64,000 nucleotides of DNA from Rachicladosporium sp. CCFEE 5018 (GCA_002077045.2 KZ111157.1:372001-436000); one strand, 5' to 3'. Counted from the first letter of the stretch, positions 11,098 through 23,255 are shown. Numbers and translations: made by a program. The notes: generated from the sequence alone by a model not told the origin.

Positions 11098-13830
11098 ATG
11101 TCCGCCCCCAACCGCAGCCGACCCCAACCTGGAGGGCGAAAACGCACAAGAGACGTCGATAGCGATGCGCCCATACCGTCCAATGCGCCGCCATCCAGTC
11201 GTACGTTGACATGATGGCTGCAGTACGGCGACTCGCTAATGTGAATGCACAGCCCCCGCATCATCCCCACCAGTCTTTCCACAGCAAGTCGACCTCGACG
11301 ACGGCGACGATGACATTCTCGACCCGGAAGAGGAGGTAGCCCTCGACATCGACGATGCAGACGAGATGGCCGAAGACGATGCAGGCATCGACTTGTTCGG
11401 CGACAATTTCGAGAACGACTACAATCGCCGTGAAGACGACCGATACGCTGGACGAGACATTGACGACGATGGCGACTACGATCAAATGGACCTGGCACAG
11501 CGGAGACAACTTGAAGCACGCCTCAATCGACGGGATCGAGAAGTTGCGCGAGAGGCGCGGATGCCCAGAGCTTTTCTGCAAGACGAGGAGGAAGATGTCA
11601 TGGACCTGACCCGCCAGCCGCGGCGCAGACGGCATCGCTATGATGAGGACCAGGACGATGTGGACGTGGCTGAGGATATCATGAACGAGGAGTTGACGCT
11701 TGACGCACTCATGGACGTCAAGGCTGCTTCAGTGGTGGAGTGGCTTGCTCAGCCAGCAGTCTCGCGGACGATTGCACGAGAGTTCAAGAACTTCCTTACA
11801 GAGTACACGGACGAGAAGGGGACCTCAGTCTATGGCGTGCGGATCCGAACACTCGGCGAGGTCAACGCCGAATCTCTCGAAGTCTCCTGGATGCATCTAT
11901 CAGACTCGAAGCCAGTGCTCGCCTTATTCTGCGCCCAGGTGCCGTCATCTGTGTTGCCTGTCTTCGATGCTGTGGCGCTGGACGTCACTCTCTACCACTA
12001 CCCAGACTATGAGCGCATTCACTCGGAGCTACATGTGCGGATGACGGACTTGCCCATTTCGCTCACTTTACGACAGCTTCGACAGAATCACCTGAACTCG
12101 CTTCTGCGAGTGTCAGGTGTTGTGACCCGCAGAACTGGCGTTTTCCCGCAACTCAAGTACGTCAAATTCGACTGTACCAAGTGTGGTATCACGCTCGGTC
12201 CTTTCCCACAAGACAGCAACGCAGAAGTCAAGCTCTCATTCTGCCAGAATTGCCAATCGAGAGGACCATTCACACTGAACAGTGAGAAGACAGTGTACCG
12301 CAACTACCAGAAGCTCACATTGCAAGAGTCGCCTGGAACAGTCCCAGCGGGTCGTCTGCCTCGACACCGCGAAGTCATCCTGCTGTGGGATCTCATCGAC
12401 TCAGCTCGTCCAGGCGAAGAAGTCGAGATCACCGGCATCTACCGCAACAGCTACGATGCGCAGCTGAACAACAAGAACGGCTTCCCTGTCTTTGCTACGG
12501 TCCTGGAAGCCAATCATGTCGTCAAAAGCCACGATCAGCTGGCCGGCTTCAGACTAACGGAGGAAGACGAGCGACAGATCCGCGCCCTCAGCAGAGATCC
12601 CGACATCATCGAGAAGATCGTGCAGTCCATCGCGCCCTCCATCTACGGACACGATGATATCAAGACCGCAGTCGCCTTGTCGCTCTTCGGTGGCGTGTCG
12701 AAAGAAGCACAAGGCAAGCACTCCATACGTGGCGACATCAACCTGCTCCTCCTCGGCGATCCAGGAACAGCCAAATCCCAAGTACTCAAGTACATTGAGC
12801 ACACAGCTCACCGCGCCGTCTTCGCCACAGGCCAAGGTGCCTCAGCAGTCGGTCTCACAGCTTCCGTGCGTCGCGACCCGCTCACAGCAGAATGGACGCT
12901 CGAAGGCGGTGCCTTGGTGCTAGCAGACAAGGGGACCTGCCTCATCGACGAATTCGACAAGATGAACGACCAAGATCGCACGTCCATCCACGAAGCCATG
13001 GAACAGCAGACTATCTCCATTTCTAAGGCAGGCATCGTCACTACGCTACAAGCTCGCTGCGCTGTCATCGCTGCTGCTAACCCGATAGGCGGTCGCTACA
13101 ATGCCACAGTGCCATTCAGCCAGAATGTCGAGCTAACCGAACCAATCTTGTCGCGTTTCGACATCCTCTGTGTTGTACGCGACACAGTCGATCCAGTCGA
13201 AGACGAGCGCCTCGCGAAATTCGTCGTAAACAGTCACGGCCGCGCACACCCGGTGTACTCCTCCGCGCTCGGCTCGCAGACACAAGCTACGGCTGTGGGG
13301 GAGGAGGAAGATAGCATGCACGTTGATATGCCTACTGATGGACCTTCAGCAGCGCCATATAGCGGCATCTCGCAGGAGCTGCTGCGCAAGTACATTCTCT
13401 ATGCTCGCGAGCGCTGTCGGCCAAAGTTGTACCAGATCGACCAGGACAAGATCGCAAGGCTGTTCGCGGACATGCGACGGGAGTCGTTAGCCACTGGCGC
13501 GTACCCTATCACCGTAAGCCATTCCCTCCTTTCTTCTCCCTCATCTTCCCTTCACTGACCCTCACCCTACAGGTCCGCCATCTCGAGTCCATCCTCCGAA
13601 TCAGCGAATCCTTCGCCAAGATGCGCTTGTCCGAGTACTGCAACACAGCGGATATGGATCGCGCCATTGCAGTCGCCGTCGATAGCTTTGTGGGCAGCCA
13701 GAAAGTCAGCTGTAAGAAAGCGCTCGCCAGGGCGTTTGCGAAGTATACGCTCAATCGACCCGGGCGCCCGTCTGCGGCACGGAGGGCTGGAGGACGGGCA
13801 AATCGGCAGGGCGTTACTGTTGGGGCATAG
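11098..13830 (+). CDS. MCM2: DNA replication licensing factor MCM2
   Basis: Subunit of the hexameric MCM2-7 helicase loaded at replication origins. Exons are 11098-11200, 11253-13513 and 13573-13830, all in frame, giving about 873 aa. The acidic N-terminal tail (residues 40-130, DDGDDDILDPEEEVALDIDD and onward) is typical of MCM2 and binds histones. A Cys4 zinc finger lies at residues 342-368 (CTKC, then CQNC). The AAA+ core has Walker A GDPGTAKSQ at 536-544, Walker B LIDEFDKM at 598-605 and the arginine-finger motif SRFD at 668-671. The C-terminal winged-helix region follows (VRHLESILRISESFAKM). The start was chosen because the first exon splices in frame into the acidic tail. Nothing is missing or broken. 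Confidence 0.98.
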
Positions 13831-14080
13831 GATGATTTGGGTGGGTATCACTGGGACTGGATTGGGGCATGAACGGGTAGGATGAGGTTGATGCGGTGGA
13901 TATGTACTGTTAAGAGATAGACGAGACTGAATTCTGTCTTGCTAGGGCTGCAAACATTGGCTACCACGAGGGCTTGGCCTGTTGTCTCGCTGGCACGGCT
14001 GTTCCGATCCGAGCGCTTTTACTTTCGTTGTTCGAGAGAAGGCATGATCTGGAATCCATCTTCTTGATGCCCCGTGATCT

Positions 14081-17000
14081 TCATTCGATCATTATTGCGC
14101 TTTCCAGGTTGCTTCCCTCTCTTTGAATCGGCGTCAAAAGCCCGTGCGCCTCCGTCGCTCCATCTAATGTGCCTCTCGATGGCGTAATAGAGGCAGACTT
14201 GCGCTCGTATGAAGTCGCACGAGGTGTGCTCTCGCCATCTGCTTCAGCTTCTTCTGGGATCGAGGCCCGCCGACTACTCATACCCGATGCAGTGCTCGCT
14301 GCCTCGACTGTGAGAAGTCGGCGTCGTATGGCTTTGAAGCCTCCGGCTCTCACTTCGTCGACCTCGTGGTCAATCGCTCGCAATTGTTCCGGAGTGGGCT
14401 TAACATTGATCGATTGCATTCCTCGGCCGGGCGCCTCGTCTTCATCTTTCGGCCTGGCGTCCCATGATTTCCTCAAGTGCAGGCCTAGCGCGAAGGCCAC
14501 CCATCTGTCAACGCTGTTGCCGACGATCTTCATCTGCTGGCCAGGCGATCCAATGATCACCTCATGCGGTCGAAAACCTTGCGCGATACGGGCTTCTTAC
14601 ACAGTGAGCGCACGCGGCTGCTCCCAGTGTACCGAAATACCATTCTTGCCATCCTGCAAAGCAAGCTTCGTCATCAAGCTAGGGAACAGACCGTCAGGCG
14701 CGACGCGTTGATAGCTCTTCCCATCCGGCCTGCCGCGGATGGAATTTGGATCGTAGCTCTTGACCCACTCATAAGCTGAGCCGGAGGTGATAAGACCTCT
14801 GTGGACTGCCTTTTGTAGACTCATCTCGTAGGGCCGAGTAGGCACTGAGGCTAGCGAGTCCCGACTCCTTGCAGTTTCTTCTGTTGTCGTTCGATGGTCT
14901 GGGAAAGCGGGGCACAGATCGACTGTGGCATCGCCGATATTAGGGAGGTGAGCAGTGGATGCAGTAGTAGAAACGTGGGCAAACGGCGTCCAGTCGTCCC
15001 GACGTACACCGATTATCTCGCCGTTGCTCGCTCTGCCTAGCCCCTTCTTTTGGACCTGCTTCGCATGGGCATGAGTATGCGGCGGCGCCTCAAGTGGTGG
15101 CAACCCAGGTGCGGAGGCTATGATAAAGACGCGCGACCGTTGCTGTGAGCTGCCATAGCTCCAGGCGTCCATTAGAAACTGTTGTGTCTGGTATCCCAGC
15201 GCTACCAGACCTGCGATAATCTGCGTAAAGACGTTCTGATCCTGTGCAAAGTGGAGCGTGTTCGTCATGGACACGACATTTTCGAGAATGAGGTATCGCG
15301 GAGTGTAGAAGTCGACATAGGACACCACGGATGCAACGAGCGACGCCATCTGTGACGCCTTTTGGCTCTGTTTGTCCGGTTGCATAGGCGAGAACCCAGG
15401 ACACGGACTGCCGGCCGAGATGAGATCCACCTCGCCAATCGTCGCGATTCCAGCCTTAGTTGAGCCCTTCATGGCTTGTGCGAGATAATCGTTGACTGAA
15501 CCAAGAAAGTAGGAGACAGTTGCAGGATCGTCCACATTCGCTCTATAGCTGTGTAGTGCATGCTCCGCCCAGTCAAGGGCATACTTGACCTCCACGGCAC
15601 CGCACTCCTCAAGTCCTCGATCGAGATTGCCACCACCGCAGAACATTCCGAGGCCGCGCATTGGAGCTATAGAAGGCGTATAGCTCCCGGGTACGACTTT
15701 CGTAGCCTCGTCAATGATGTAGTAGTGATCTCCAGCACCGTCCCGATCGAATGGGAAATTCACTGCGTTGCGGCTGCAATATCTCGTGATAGTGCACTTA
15801 CGATCGATCGCGGTCGGGCTGACTGCACAGATATTACCAGTCTCAATCAGTTCGTTCGGTCGAATCGCGTGCCCAAGGGCACATTGTAGCGACTCAAGAC
15901 AGACCTTGCGCTCGACCCTATCGAACGCAGTTACCTGAGCCGGAACGAGCGCGTGGTCGTCGCTAATACCCTCGCGAAACAGAACGTAGTCGCCGATGTT
16001 GTAAGTTGCACAACATTCTTCCCATTGAGCGGTGTCGTTATCCAAATGACATTCGCAGGTGAAGTCCGATGATCGCAGCGTCACGAAGTCTTCGAGCACA
16101 CTGCGATACTTCTGCCTAACAAAGAAGTCTGCCTGCGAAATGCTGTTCGGGTCGGTCATGAACCACCTGACATCCACTTTGCGAATAACCTGATCTATGG
16201 GTTCTGCGTCTTGACCGCATCGGCAGTTGTCAGACATAAACAACTCGTTTTGGAACGGGTAGTATGCTGACTCGTCAAGAGTGGTGTGCGAAGAGTGGTA
16301 CAGCCAGATCACGTCCATGTGCTCGCCACGCACATCCTGCACGTAGACAAACCATGCATCCAAGCCGCGCCAAGTTGACTTTGGGTCTGGTGGAATCTGT
16401 ACGACGTCTCCTGGGCGTATGACCAACGGGCCTTCGACTGCGGCTACATCCATAACGGTAGGCAATGTCGTCGGTCTGGAATTCAGAGGCGTCAAAGCCA
16501 TGCTGCGCTTACGAGTTGCTATTTGGCTCAGCAGACTGTTCGAAGCAGTCTTTTGTCTTAGGTGCGTGGCAAAGTACATGTGCTTAAACATGTCGTGCAC
16601 GAAGGGAGTGACAACCGTCTTGAGCTCATCATTGACTTGCTTAGGGATGGCCCGTAAGTCGGCTGGGTTGACCTCTGCCCAGAGTCGTCCTGGCACTAGC
16701 CCCAGGCTGTGGCATTCTTTGTTCAGGTAATCGAAGTTCGCAGTAATACTGGAGCGAAAGTCGTCCAGCTTGCACTGTGCATGCCAAGCGGGGAACTCGT
16801 GTAATGATCCATGCGTCGCCTGTAGCCATTGAAAGAAGTGCGACCGAAAGTCTGCCAGTGTAACAGCTTTGCACCCATGCTGCTCCAGGTACTCGAGAAA
16901 GAAGGCGGTAAAAGTAGCGAGCCAATTGAAGGGGTCGGAGTAGCGTCTATACTCGTCCGCAGGCTCGCCCAATCGATACCAGACATCAGCTCTATGACCT

Positions 17001-17656
17001 CTGAAGCTCTGTAAGCAAGCCCGCTTACGCGTGTCAAATCGTACACTCTCGTCGTAGTCAATAGTGAGGATGCCGAAGGGCACGCCTTGAACAAAGCGCC
17101 TTTGATCGCCGACCGAAAGAACGCCGTTAAACAGTAGCCTGTCGATACCAAGCACCTGTAAGCGGCTCAGAGCACACATGTCATGGTGCAGTCGGACGTC
17201 TGGTGGGCGATAAATAGTGAAGTCGCTGAGCTCAATATAATTAAACTCCTCCGGCTGTTCGAGTCCTTGCAGGCATGAGAGTAGATCCTCCAGCGCATCC
17301 GCCTCGGATGACTTCTGAGCATCTGTAGGCGCCTCCCATCCAGAGAAGCAAGAAGAAGGCTGTGCTGGCGGGTATGTGCGCACAATGGCACAATCTGGCG
17401 GAGCATCGTCAACAGCCTGGCTCTCGCGGCTTGGGTCATGACCTGGCGCTGGCGCAGACGATGCAGAGTCATCGTCACTGTCCAGGTCGATCACAACGGA
17501 GCGTTGCGGGCGCACAACGCGAGTCGGTCGTTCGAGAAATTCAGCACCACCTCCACGAGTGATCTTTCTTCTCTTCCACGGGCGATCATCTATCTCTTGT
17601 GATATCGCCGATTCAGCAGCCTTCGTGCTTTGTCGACGTTCTCGTGTAGGTGGCAT
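14081..17656 (-). CDS. dim-2: DIM-2-type DNA cytosine-5 methyltransferase with an in-frame TAA
   Basis: Fungal maintenance-type DNA methyltransferase related to DNMT1, acting on heterochromatin. One exon of 1,191 codons is open except for a TAA at codon 1020 (14597-14599). A basic N-terminal region (KRRKITRGG) and a long middle part precede a BAH domain (PGDVVQIPPD, AWFVYVQDVRGEHMDVIWLY, CRCGQDAEPIDQVIRKVDVR). The catalytic domain starts with the SAM-binding motif GLGMFCGGGNLDRGLEE, then the catalytic Cys752 in AGSPCPGFS, the ENV motif in YLILENVVSM and the QRSRVFI motif. The stop falls just after HWEQPRALTV; the same frame continues with EARIAQGF and the final motif KIVGNSVDRWVAFALG. The truncated 1,019-aa form would lose motif X and probably activity. 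The original codon, and whether the stop is real, cannot be told from one sequence. Confidence 0.9.
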
Positions 17657-18554
17657 GCTGATCCAAATGCCTTCTCTTCACTCCAATCGCAATACCGAGG
17701 CGCACTTCTCAGATGCTCAACCGCATCCTTCTCATGCCTGAAAGACCGCATCCAATGGAACCGTAGTATTCTCTGTTTGTTTTATAAGTATCCTCCAATA
17801 GCAATGAGAAGGCGAACCAAGTGGTCGCAGAAACGTAAGGAATAAGTATTAGTACTCAGCCACTGAAGTCGCGAAGTAAGGTAGTGAAGTGAAGTCGCAG
17901 CCACGCGCATGGAAGCGCGCAGTGGGCAACCCCAGCCACCACCCCTCATCGTACCCCCACCATATTGACTTCATTGTCACCGCTGCGTGTGTTGAACAAT
18001 AGCGGAGAATGTTGATAGTGCTGATATAAGGCAGCTCATTGTTGAATGCGTGAAAGTGTAGTTGCGAGGAGAGAGCAATGAACGAGAAGGATTAGATGAC
18101 ATGACGGGAGCTCTGGAGAGCTTCACGTACAGGGTCCACCTTGTTCACGTAGTCACGAGATTTGGGAAGTCGTGGGATGAGATAAGGTATGTGCAGACTT
18201 CGTTTCGTTAATATCATGGTCCAGCCCATCATTCTCTACACACTACTCGCCGCCTCTCGCTCCGCGCAGCTGTAGCAGTAGCTGTAGCTGCAGCCTACCG
18301 GGCGAGCGTCCACTCAGTTGTACCGCGAGCCATTCTTACCGCAGTAGCGAGTCGCAACGGTCCATCGGATGCGGGCAGCTACTGAGCATCCAGATGCCAG
18401 TGGTCGTCGGCAGGTTCAAGCCCTCGACGATCTTCGCGTGGCGTCGAATGGTCAACGTTTTCGTGTCCGCCACTCCGGTTGCATCTCCCACTACGCGAGC
18501 ACGCTTGCCCGATCGATTGCCATTTCTTAGATCCACAATCCTGATGTCGGAAAC
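17657..18554. other. Intergenic between DIM-2 and the RRM gene
   Basis: About 900 bases. It contains the DIM-2 promoter and the 3' UTR of the RRM gene. A 66-codon minus-strand ORF at 18336-18536 continues just past the RRM stop, but I found no well-sized intron that would join it, so it is not called. Confidence 0.45.
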
Positions 18555-19454
18555 TCACCCAATCACCTTATACGCTCCCCCCGGTCCCTTCGCGCCCGGC
18601 TTCTCCACCCCAGCCCCCGTCTTCGCCCCAAGCACATCCTCCTGCCCCGGTCCCTTCCCCTTCTCCCTCCCCCGATTCTTCTTATCATTCTTCCCACCCC
18701 TTACCCGTTCCTTCTCCTCAACAACCCTCAAATCAACCCTACTTCGCTTAACAGTCACAGGATGACTCCCAATATACTTCCCCACCATCTCCCTCGCCGC
18801 CTGAAATCCCCTCTCGCCGTCCTCAAAAGCCACAAAGCCATACCCTTTGCTCTTCGTCGTCCTCTTATCCCTCACTACACGAGCTTTGGAGACGCCGTAG
18901 GCTGCGAAAGCCTTTGCGAGTGAGTCGTCGGTTACTTCGCCCGCGAGGTTGCCGACCATGATGCGGAATTGCGTTGGGTCCCAGTCTGTGAGTGTTGCGT
19001 CGGCCCAGGTTTGGCCGCCGCCTTGGCGGAGGACTGTGAGTTTCTTTTCGGGGGCGTTGGGGTTGGGCAGCGCGGCGGCGGGTGTCTTTGTCTCGAGGGT
19101 TGATGTGGTTGTTGATGCTGTGGGACGCTGGCCGAGCTGTGTCATGTTGGGGTTGTCGCTCTTCGCAACGCCGAGTCTTACGGCTTTCTTGTCGCTTTGT
19201 AGGTCTTGCTGGGGTGCATACGCGGACTGCCAGGCGGCTATCTGGGCTTCATACTCGGGGTCGTAGGCATTTGGTGCGCCGTATGTGGGTTGCGCGGGTG
19301 GTGGTGGCGCGAAAGGGTTGCGAATCGTGGGTGGTGTGGGCTGAGCGTATGGTTGCTGCTGCTGTGGGAATTGCGCTTGCTGTTGCTGTTGAGCATATGA
19401 AGGGGTGGACCCAGGTGGGTAGGCATACTGATTGGGATTGTATTGGTACGCCAT
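18555..19454 (-). CDS. RNA-binding protein with one C-terminal RRM, RBM42-like
   Basis: A single-exon 299-aa protein. The N-terminal ~85 residues are rich in Gln, Pro, Tyr and Ala with polyglutamine runs, and the segment DPEYEAQIAAWQSAYAPQQ resembles the spacer in RBM42 homologues. The RRM spans about residues 163-238 with RNP2 IMVGNL and RNP1 KGYGFVAF; the block KAFAAYGVSKARVVRDKRT matches the RBM42 type. The tail is Lys/Arg/Gly-rich (KNDKKNRGREKGKGPGQED) and ends in GGAYKVIG. The single C-terminal RRM behind a Pro/Gln-rich region is what separates this group from other RRM proteins. Likely role: mRNA or pre-mRNA binding, nuclear or cytoplasmic. It is divergent from INP1, 378 bases apart. 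Confidence 0.85.
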   Translation of the reverse strand: MAYQYNPNQYAYPPGSTPSYAQQQQQAQFPQQQQPYAQPTPPTIRNPFAPPPPAQPTYGAPNAYDPEYEAQIAAWQSAYAPQQDLQSDKKAVRLGVAKSDNPNMTQLGQRPTASTTTSTLETKTPAAALPNPNAPEKKLTVLRQGGGQTWADATLTDWDPTQFRIMVGNLAGEVTDDSLAKAFAAYGVSKARVVRDKRTTKSKGYGFVAFEDGERGFQAAREMVGKYIGSHPVTVKRSRVDLRVVEEKERVRGGKNDKKNRGREKGKGPGQEDVLGAKTGAGVEKPGAKGPGGAYKVIG

Positions 19455-19832
19455 CGTTGCGATACTCGTCGCGGTGACACGGGCTCGTCCCTGCTTGGGT
19501 TATATCGTATGTGGTGTGCGCGACGAAGGTCTCGGTGTCGTGCCAGCGATGGATGGTATGGTGTGTGGACGTCGAGTCCTGTGTCATGCAACAAAGATAT
19601 GAGTTCAGAAGGCGCTAGTGACCCCAGTCGCCGATCTCATGTGTCAAAGTGGAGCCTCCTCCCCAGGTCCCCCTCGTCGATCTTTACATTCCACCAACGT
19701 TGCCGGGACAAAATGCTCGCGTGATATCGGATCTTCGCATATCTTCTCCTTGGATCTGGAAGTCACTCATTTCCGGTAGATCGTTGCACGCGTTCAACGC
19801 CATTCACATCGCGCGACCGATCTACCGCGATC
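19455..19832. other. Divergent promoter region, RRM gene / INP1
   Basis: 378 bases between two divergent starts. Nothing beyond presumed shared promoter sequence was recognised. Confidence 0.45.
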
Positions 19833-21746
19833 ATGGCCCCCTCCAGCCTACCCTCCACACCTATCCAACCCCAAACACCCCGCCGCATAGCCATGTCCCG
19901 CTCCGTCACCGTCCCCCCCAAACTCGCAATGTCAGCTCGCACCCTCCCAACGCCCGAGATCGGTGCGGCGGACGGCATCGAGACGCTCTACGTCCACCCC
20001 CGCGCCAACATAATCAAATTCACCACCTCCAGCTCTTCGCGACCTAGCAGCTCTTCTGGCTCGCCTCGTAATCCTCCACTCAACGCTGCTGGAACTGCGC
20101 CATGGCGATCCTCGTCCGAGACCACACTCGCCGCAGGACCCATGGAGATCTACCGCGTTCCCGGCTCCGTGTCGTTCCTGCACTCCGGCGCGCTACTCCA
20201 CGCGATAATGCCGCGTAGTCAGTGCTGGTGCGTGGACGGCGTGAGCCAATTCGCCTTCCGCGTATTGCCAGACACTTACTACCGGATTGAGCTTCCCGGG
20301 GAGACGGTTGAGGACTTGGAGGCCGTGGAGGGATTGAAGGCTGTGCTTGGGAAGGTGCTGTTCTATGAGAGGACTGCTTGTCCTTTCGCGAGGGGGTTTG
20401 AGGTGGAGTTACCGTTTGGGGATGAGGGGGTGAAAGTTCGGAAGGGACGGAGGAAGAGCAGTGGGCCGGCGAAGAAGTGGAGATTGGAGAGGGGGTATAG
20501 TTGGAAGCCGGAGGATGGGATTGAGCGGAAGAGACCGGAGGAGCTTGGCGGGAGTTCATCGGGTGAGAGTGATGTGGATGAAGACAGTGAAGAAGGCAGT
20601 CAAGAGGAGAATGTACTGGATGATGTGCCGAACCCGCTTGCAGTGCTGGAGACGCCTACGAAGGTACCGCCGCGGCCTGCTGTGTCGGCGCGATCCGTGA
20701 CGGCGCCAATGCAGCTTGGTGCAAGGCCGCCGACACTTTCTAGACTGCGCTCGCGGTTCGAGCCAGATGGCACTGTGACGGTGACTGAGCCGGTGAGACG
20801 ACAGCAGGACGATGGCCAGGCTGCTGGACGGACACGAACGTATCAGGCTATACCAACCGATATGCCACCTTCGCCACCAGATTCCAGTGCTGGAGCCGAG
20901 ATGTCGGACTTCCATATCGTCGCTGAGGATGCATCAGCTAGCGAAGTAGACACAACGTTGGACTCCACACCCGAAACACCAGCAGCCAACATGCAAGACG
21001 GCCCGGACGAGCAGCTGCCGACACCTAGCCCGACAGATACAGACGGAAATACTGCCGACCTCGATCACCCAGCAGCAGCCCCCGTAGCAGCCAATATCGT
21101 AGCCTACAACTCCAATTCCCTCATCCGAAGCATCGCGGACCTCCCCACCTCCACCCGCTCCTCCTCGGCTGCCCTACAAAAGCCCGCACCACCTCCTACA
21201 AAAGACCCCAATCAAGGACCAGTAGACGACCCCGCGCCACCCCAATCCCTCTCTACCTCCCCACCCAAACCCTCAGACGACCCCTTCGCCCAAATCCAAG
21301 CCCGCATCCAAGCCCGCCGCTCAATCGGAGGAACGACCTCCTTCCTCCCCCGCGCCCGATCCCCAACATCCACGACGTCGAACTCGTCTACGCTATCTCT
21401 ACGCTCAACGGCATCGCGGTCCTCGACTGTATCGTTGGCGCGGAACAAATCCATGACCACGGCGCTGGTCAGTAAAGCATACTCCATGTTCCTTGGCCCA
21501 CCCGCCCACCTCGTGGCAATGATGCTAAGGATCGCGTCCCGCTTCGCGAGAGGACGGTTCGGGAGTGTGTTTCTTGTGGAATCTCCCGAGGGGCAACGGG
21601 GTAAAGTGCCGGGGAGTTTTCACTTGGATGAGTTGGAGGATGAAGGGGTGGAGGAGTGGGAAGGGGAGGATGATTTTGGGGTGCCGTTGAGAAGTCCGGT
21701 CAGGGTGCAGGGGTTGAGGGAACGGAGGGAGGGGGGTGGGAGGTAG
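19833..21746 (+). CDS. INP1: Inheritance of peroxisomes protein 1 (Inp1)
   Basis: A 637-aa single-exon protein. Residues 1-60 are Ser/Thr/Pro-rich; the conserved Inp1 domain follows with IETLYVHPRANIIKFTT, GPMEIYRVPGSVSFLHSG, MPRSQCWCVDG and YERTACPFARGFEVELPFG. The rest is long, disordered and acidic, with Pro- and Ser-rich segments, and ends near LRIASRFARGRFGSVFLVE, a C-terminal block also seen in the family. In yeast, Inp1 tethers peroxisomes to the cell cortex through Pex3 so that the mother cell keeps some at division; in filamentous fungi it is expected to control peroxisome position. Recognition rests on the N-terminal domain. The end is 75 bases from the convergent Zn2Cys6 gene. Confidence 0.86.
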   Translation: MAPSSLPSTPIQPQTPRRIAMSRSVTVPPKLAMSARTLPTPEIGAADGIETLYVHPRANIIKFTTSSSSRPSSSSGSPRNPPLNAAGTAPWRSSSETTLAAGPMEIYRVPGSVSFLHSGALLHAIMPRSQCWCVDGVSQFAFRVLPDTYYRIELPGETVEDLEAVEGLKAVLGKVLFYERTACPFARGFEVELPFGDEGVKVRKGRRKSSGPAKKWRLERGYSWKPEDGIERKRPEELGGSSSGESDVDEDSEEGSQEENVLDDVPNPLAVLETPTKVPPRPAVSARSVTAPMQLGARPPTLSRLRSRFEPDGTVTVTEPVRRQQDDGQAAGRTRTYQAIPTDMPPSPPDSSAGAEMSDFHIVAEDASASEVDTTLDSTPETPAANMQDGPDEQLPTPSPTDTDGNTADLDHPAAAPVAANIVAYNSNSLIRSIADLPTSTRSSSAALQKPAPPPTKDPNQGPVDDPAPPQSLSTSPPKPSDDPFAQIQARIQARRSIGGTTSFLPRARSPTSTTSNSSTLSLRSTASRSSTVSLARNKSMTTALVSKAYSMFLGPPAHLVAMMLRIASRFARGRFGSVFLVESPEGQRGKVPGSFHLDELEDEGVEEWEGEDDFGVPLRSPVRVQGLRERREGGGR

Positions 21747-21821
21747 ATTGAAATGGAGTGCGGAGGTGGAGAGTTGGATAGAGTTGAGATCTAGCGTGTT
21801 ATATGAGTCTATTGGATGATA

Positions 21822-23255
21822 TCAAACTACGCATAAGATCGATCCGGCACTTGCACATGGGGTCCAAATGCCTGTCGGTGTGTCGCTTGGGTCGTCTTCG
21901 ACAGGTAGTCCGAACTCTCGTCTCGGCCATCGCAACAGTCTCTCAATTCTTGCGTCTTGCCGGCTGGCGTGTTCCAAGTAGATGCACAGCGCCCTCCCCT
22001 CGATCAGCCCTCTGCGTTGGATCCACCACTGATACTTGAACACCTTCGCATACCAGCATGCGATTAATAGTAAAGCCTTCGGCTCCTTGCGGTCGATGAG
22101 CTTGAACAACTCTGGATTGACGTTTCCAAGAAAGGACAAGAACTCAATCAGCGTCTCCGGCGTGCAGGCAATGTTCAGACAACGAGCTTGCGCCATAGCA
22201 GCACTGTGATACGGATTATTGTCGCCCGTCGAGCTTGGTCCAAGACCAAAGATGTCGACATAGTCGCGTGATAGGGCTATGCTCGGAGCATGAGAATAAT
22301 CCACCGCTCGATACAACCAAGAGTGGTCAATCTTGAGCTTGCTGAACGCACTTTCCGGCCGCGTGGGATCAGCAATGCGGTACACAGCTTTCTTGCCATC
22401 GCTCATCTTCAGCCAGTCGAGGTCTGAGGCTTCGTAGGGCTTCAGAGGCCATGCTTCTTGGGGGCAAGAGGCTTCGAAGGAGGCGAATTGGATGGCGCCT
22501 AGCAGGGCTGCCGTAGCCCATAAAGCGTCTTTGGACTCTTCTGGGATTTTGGAGCGGAGCGCGGATTGGAATAGCTGGGTTCCTTTGACCCAGTGCTGGG
22601 CGGTGCAGACGTCGATTTTGCGGATGCCGTGAAGATATTGGTCGTGTAGGGATGTGAGGGTTAGAACGATGTGTTTAAGAAAGTCGTACTTGGATGCTGT
22701 CAGTGGTTTGCTTGGACCCGACAGCTAGGACGGACGAAGACTCACTGTATGTGCAAGCTGGAATATCTCCTTCTGATACACCACCGACGACTGCTTCGTC
22801 CCGACAGTCATCACAGTCCGATCCCGGAACTTCTGCAGCATCTCCAGATCCGCCAGCCCGATTCGGTAAGCGTCCAAATCCCGATTCTCAGCTTCCAGGC
22901 CAGCATGTCGGTTCATTACACCAAGAGCAACCTGCAGCTGATCTGCACATCTCGGTTTCGGTTGCGTCCAGCTAGTCCTGTAGCCATCATGACTGGCATC
23001 ATGTCTAGGCTTGGGGATGTCGACCGCAGATTCAGCTAACGAGAAGGTACTCTCGCCAGCGAATCGTAGACCAGTGACCTTGCCATCATAGCTACAGTCC
23101 ACGCCGAAAGCCTTGCACTGTTTGCATGATGGTGCCTCCTCACCACACTTAACTCGTCGAAGCTTACAGCTGCCGCATCCTCTGCGGGACTTCTTGTGAG
23201 CACGGCGTTCCCTTGGCTTGACGGTCATTGTCGTCGATGATGCGAGTGGCGCCAT
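21822..23255 (-). CDS. Zn2Cys6 transcription factor, UPC2-like group
   Basis: A 458-aa regulator. Exon 1 is 23255-22746 and exon 2 is 22688-21822, joined by a 57-nt GT-AG intron in phase 0. The N-terminal Zn2Cys6 cluster has six cysteines at 27, 30, 37, 44, 47 and 54 (spacing C-x2-C-x6-C-x6-C-x2-C-x6-C), preceded by a basic HKKSRRGC segment as in the sterol-uptake (UPC2/ECM22) type. The rest is helical and hydrophobic, with YDFLKHIVLTLTSLHDQYL and IEFLSFLGNVNPELFKLI, matching the ligand-sensing/regulatory half of this group. An alternative acceptor at 22696 would break the frame. Target genes cannot be inferred. It may be a general sterol or lipid regulator, but many fungal paralogues have other roles. 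Confidence 0.85.

Noticed and set aside
14081..14560. Separate small gene downstream of DIM-2
   Set aside because: It begins at a GTG, is in the same frame as DIM-2 and contains its motif X, so it is the tail of the methyltransferase beyond the TAA.
15401..15406. Pro after the catalytic Cys of DIM-2 (PCPGFS instead of PCQGFS)
   Set aside because: Pro at this position is usual in the DIM-2 subfamily, so it is not a defect.
18336..18536. Possible extra exon downstream of the RRM gene
   Set aside because: The only GT-AG joins need introns of 20-33 nt, and RBM42-like proteins end normally at AYKVIG.
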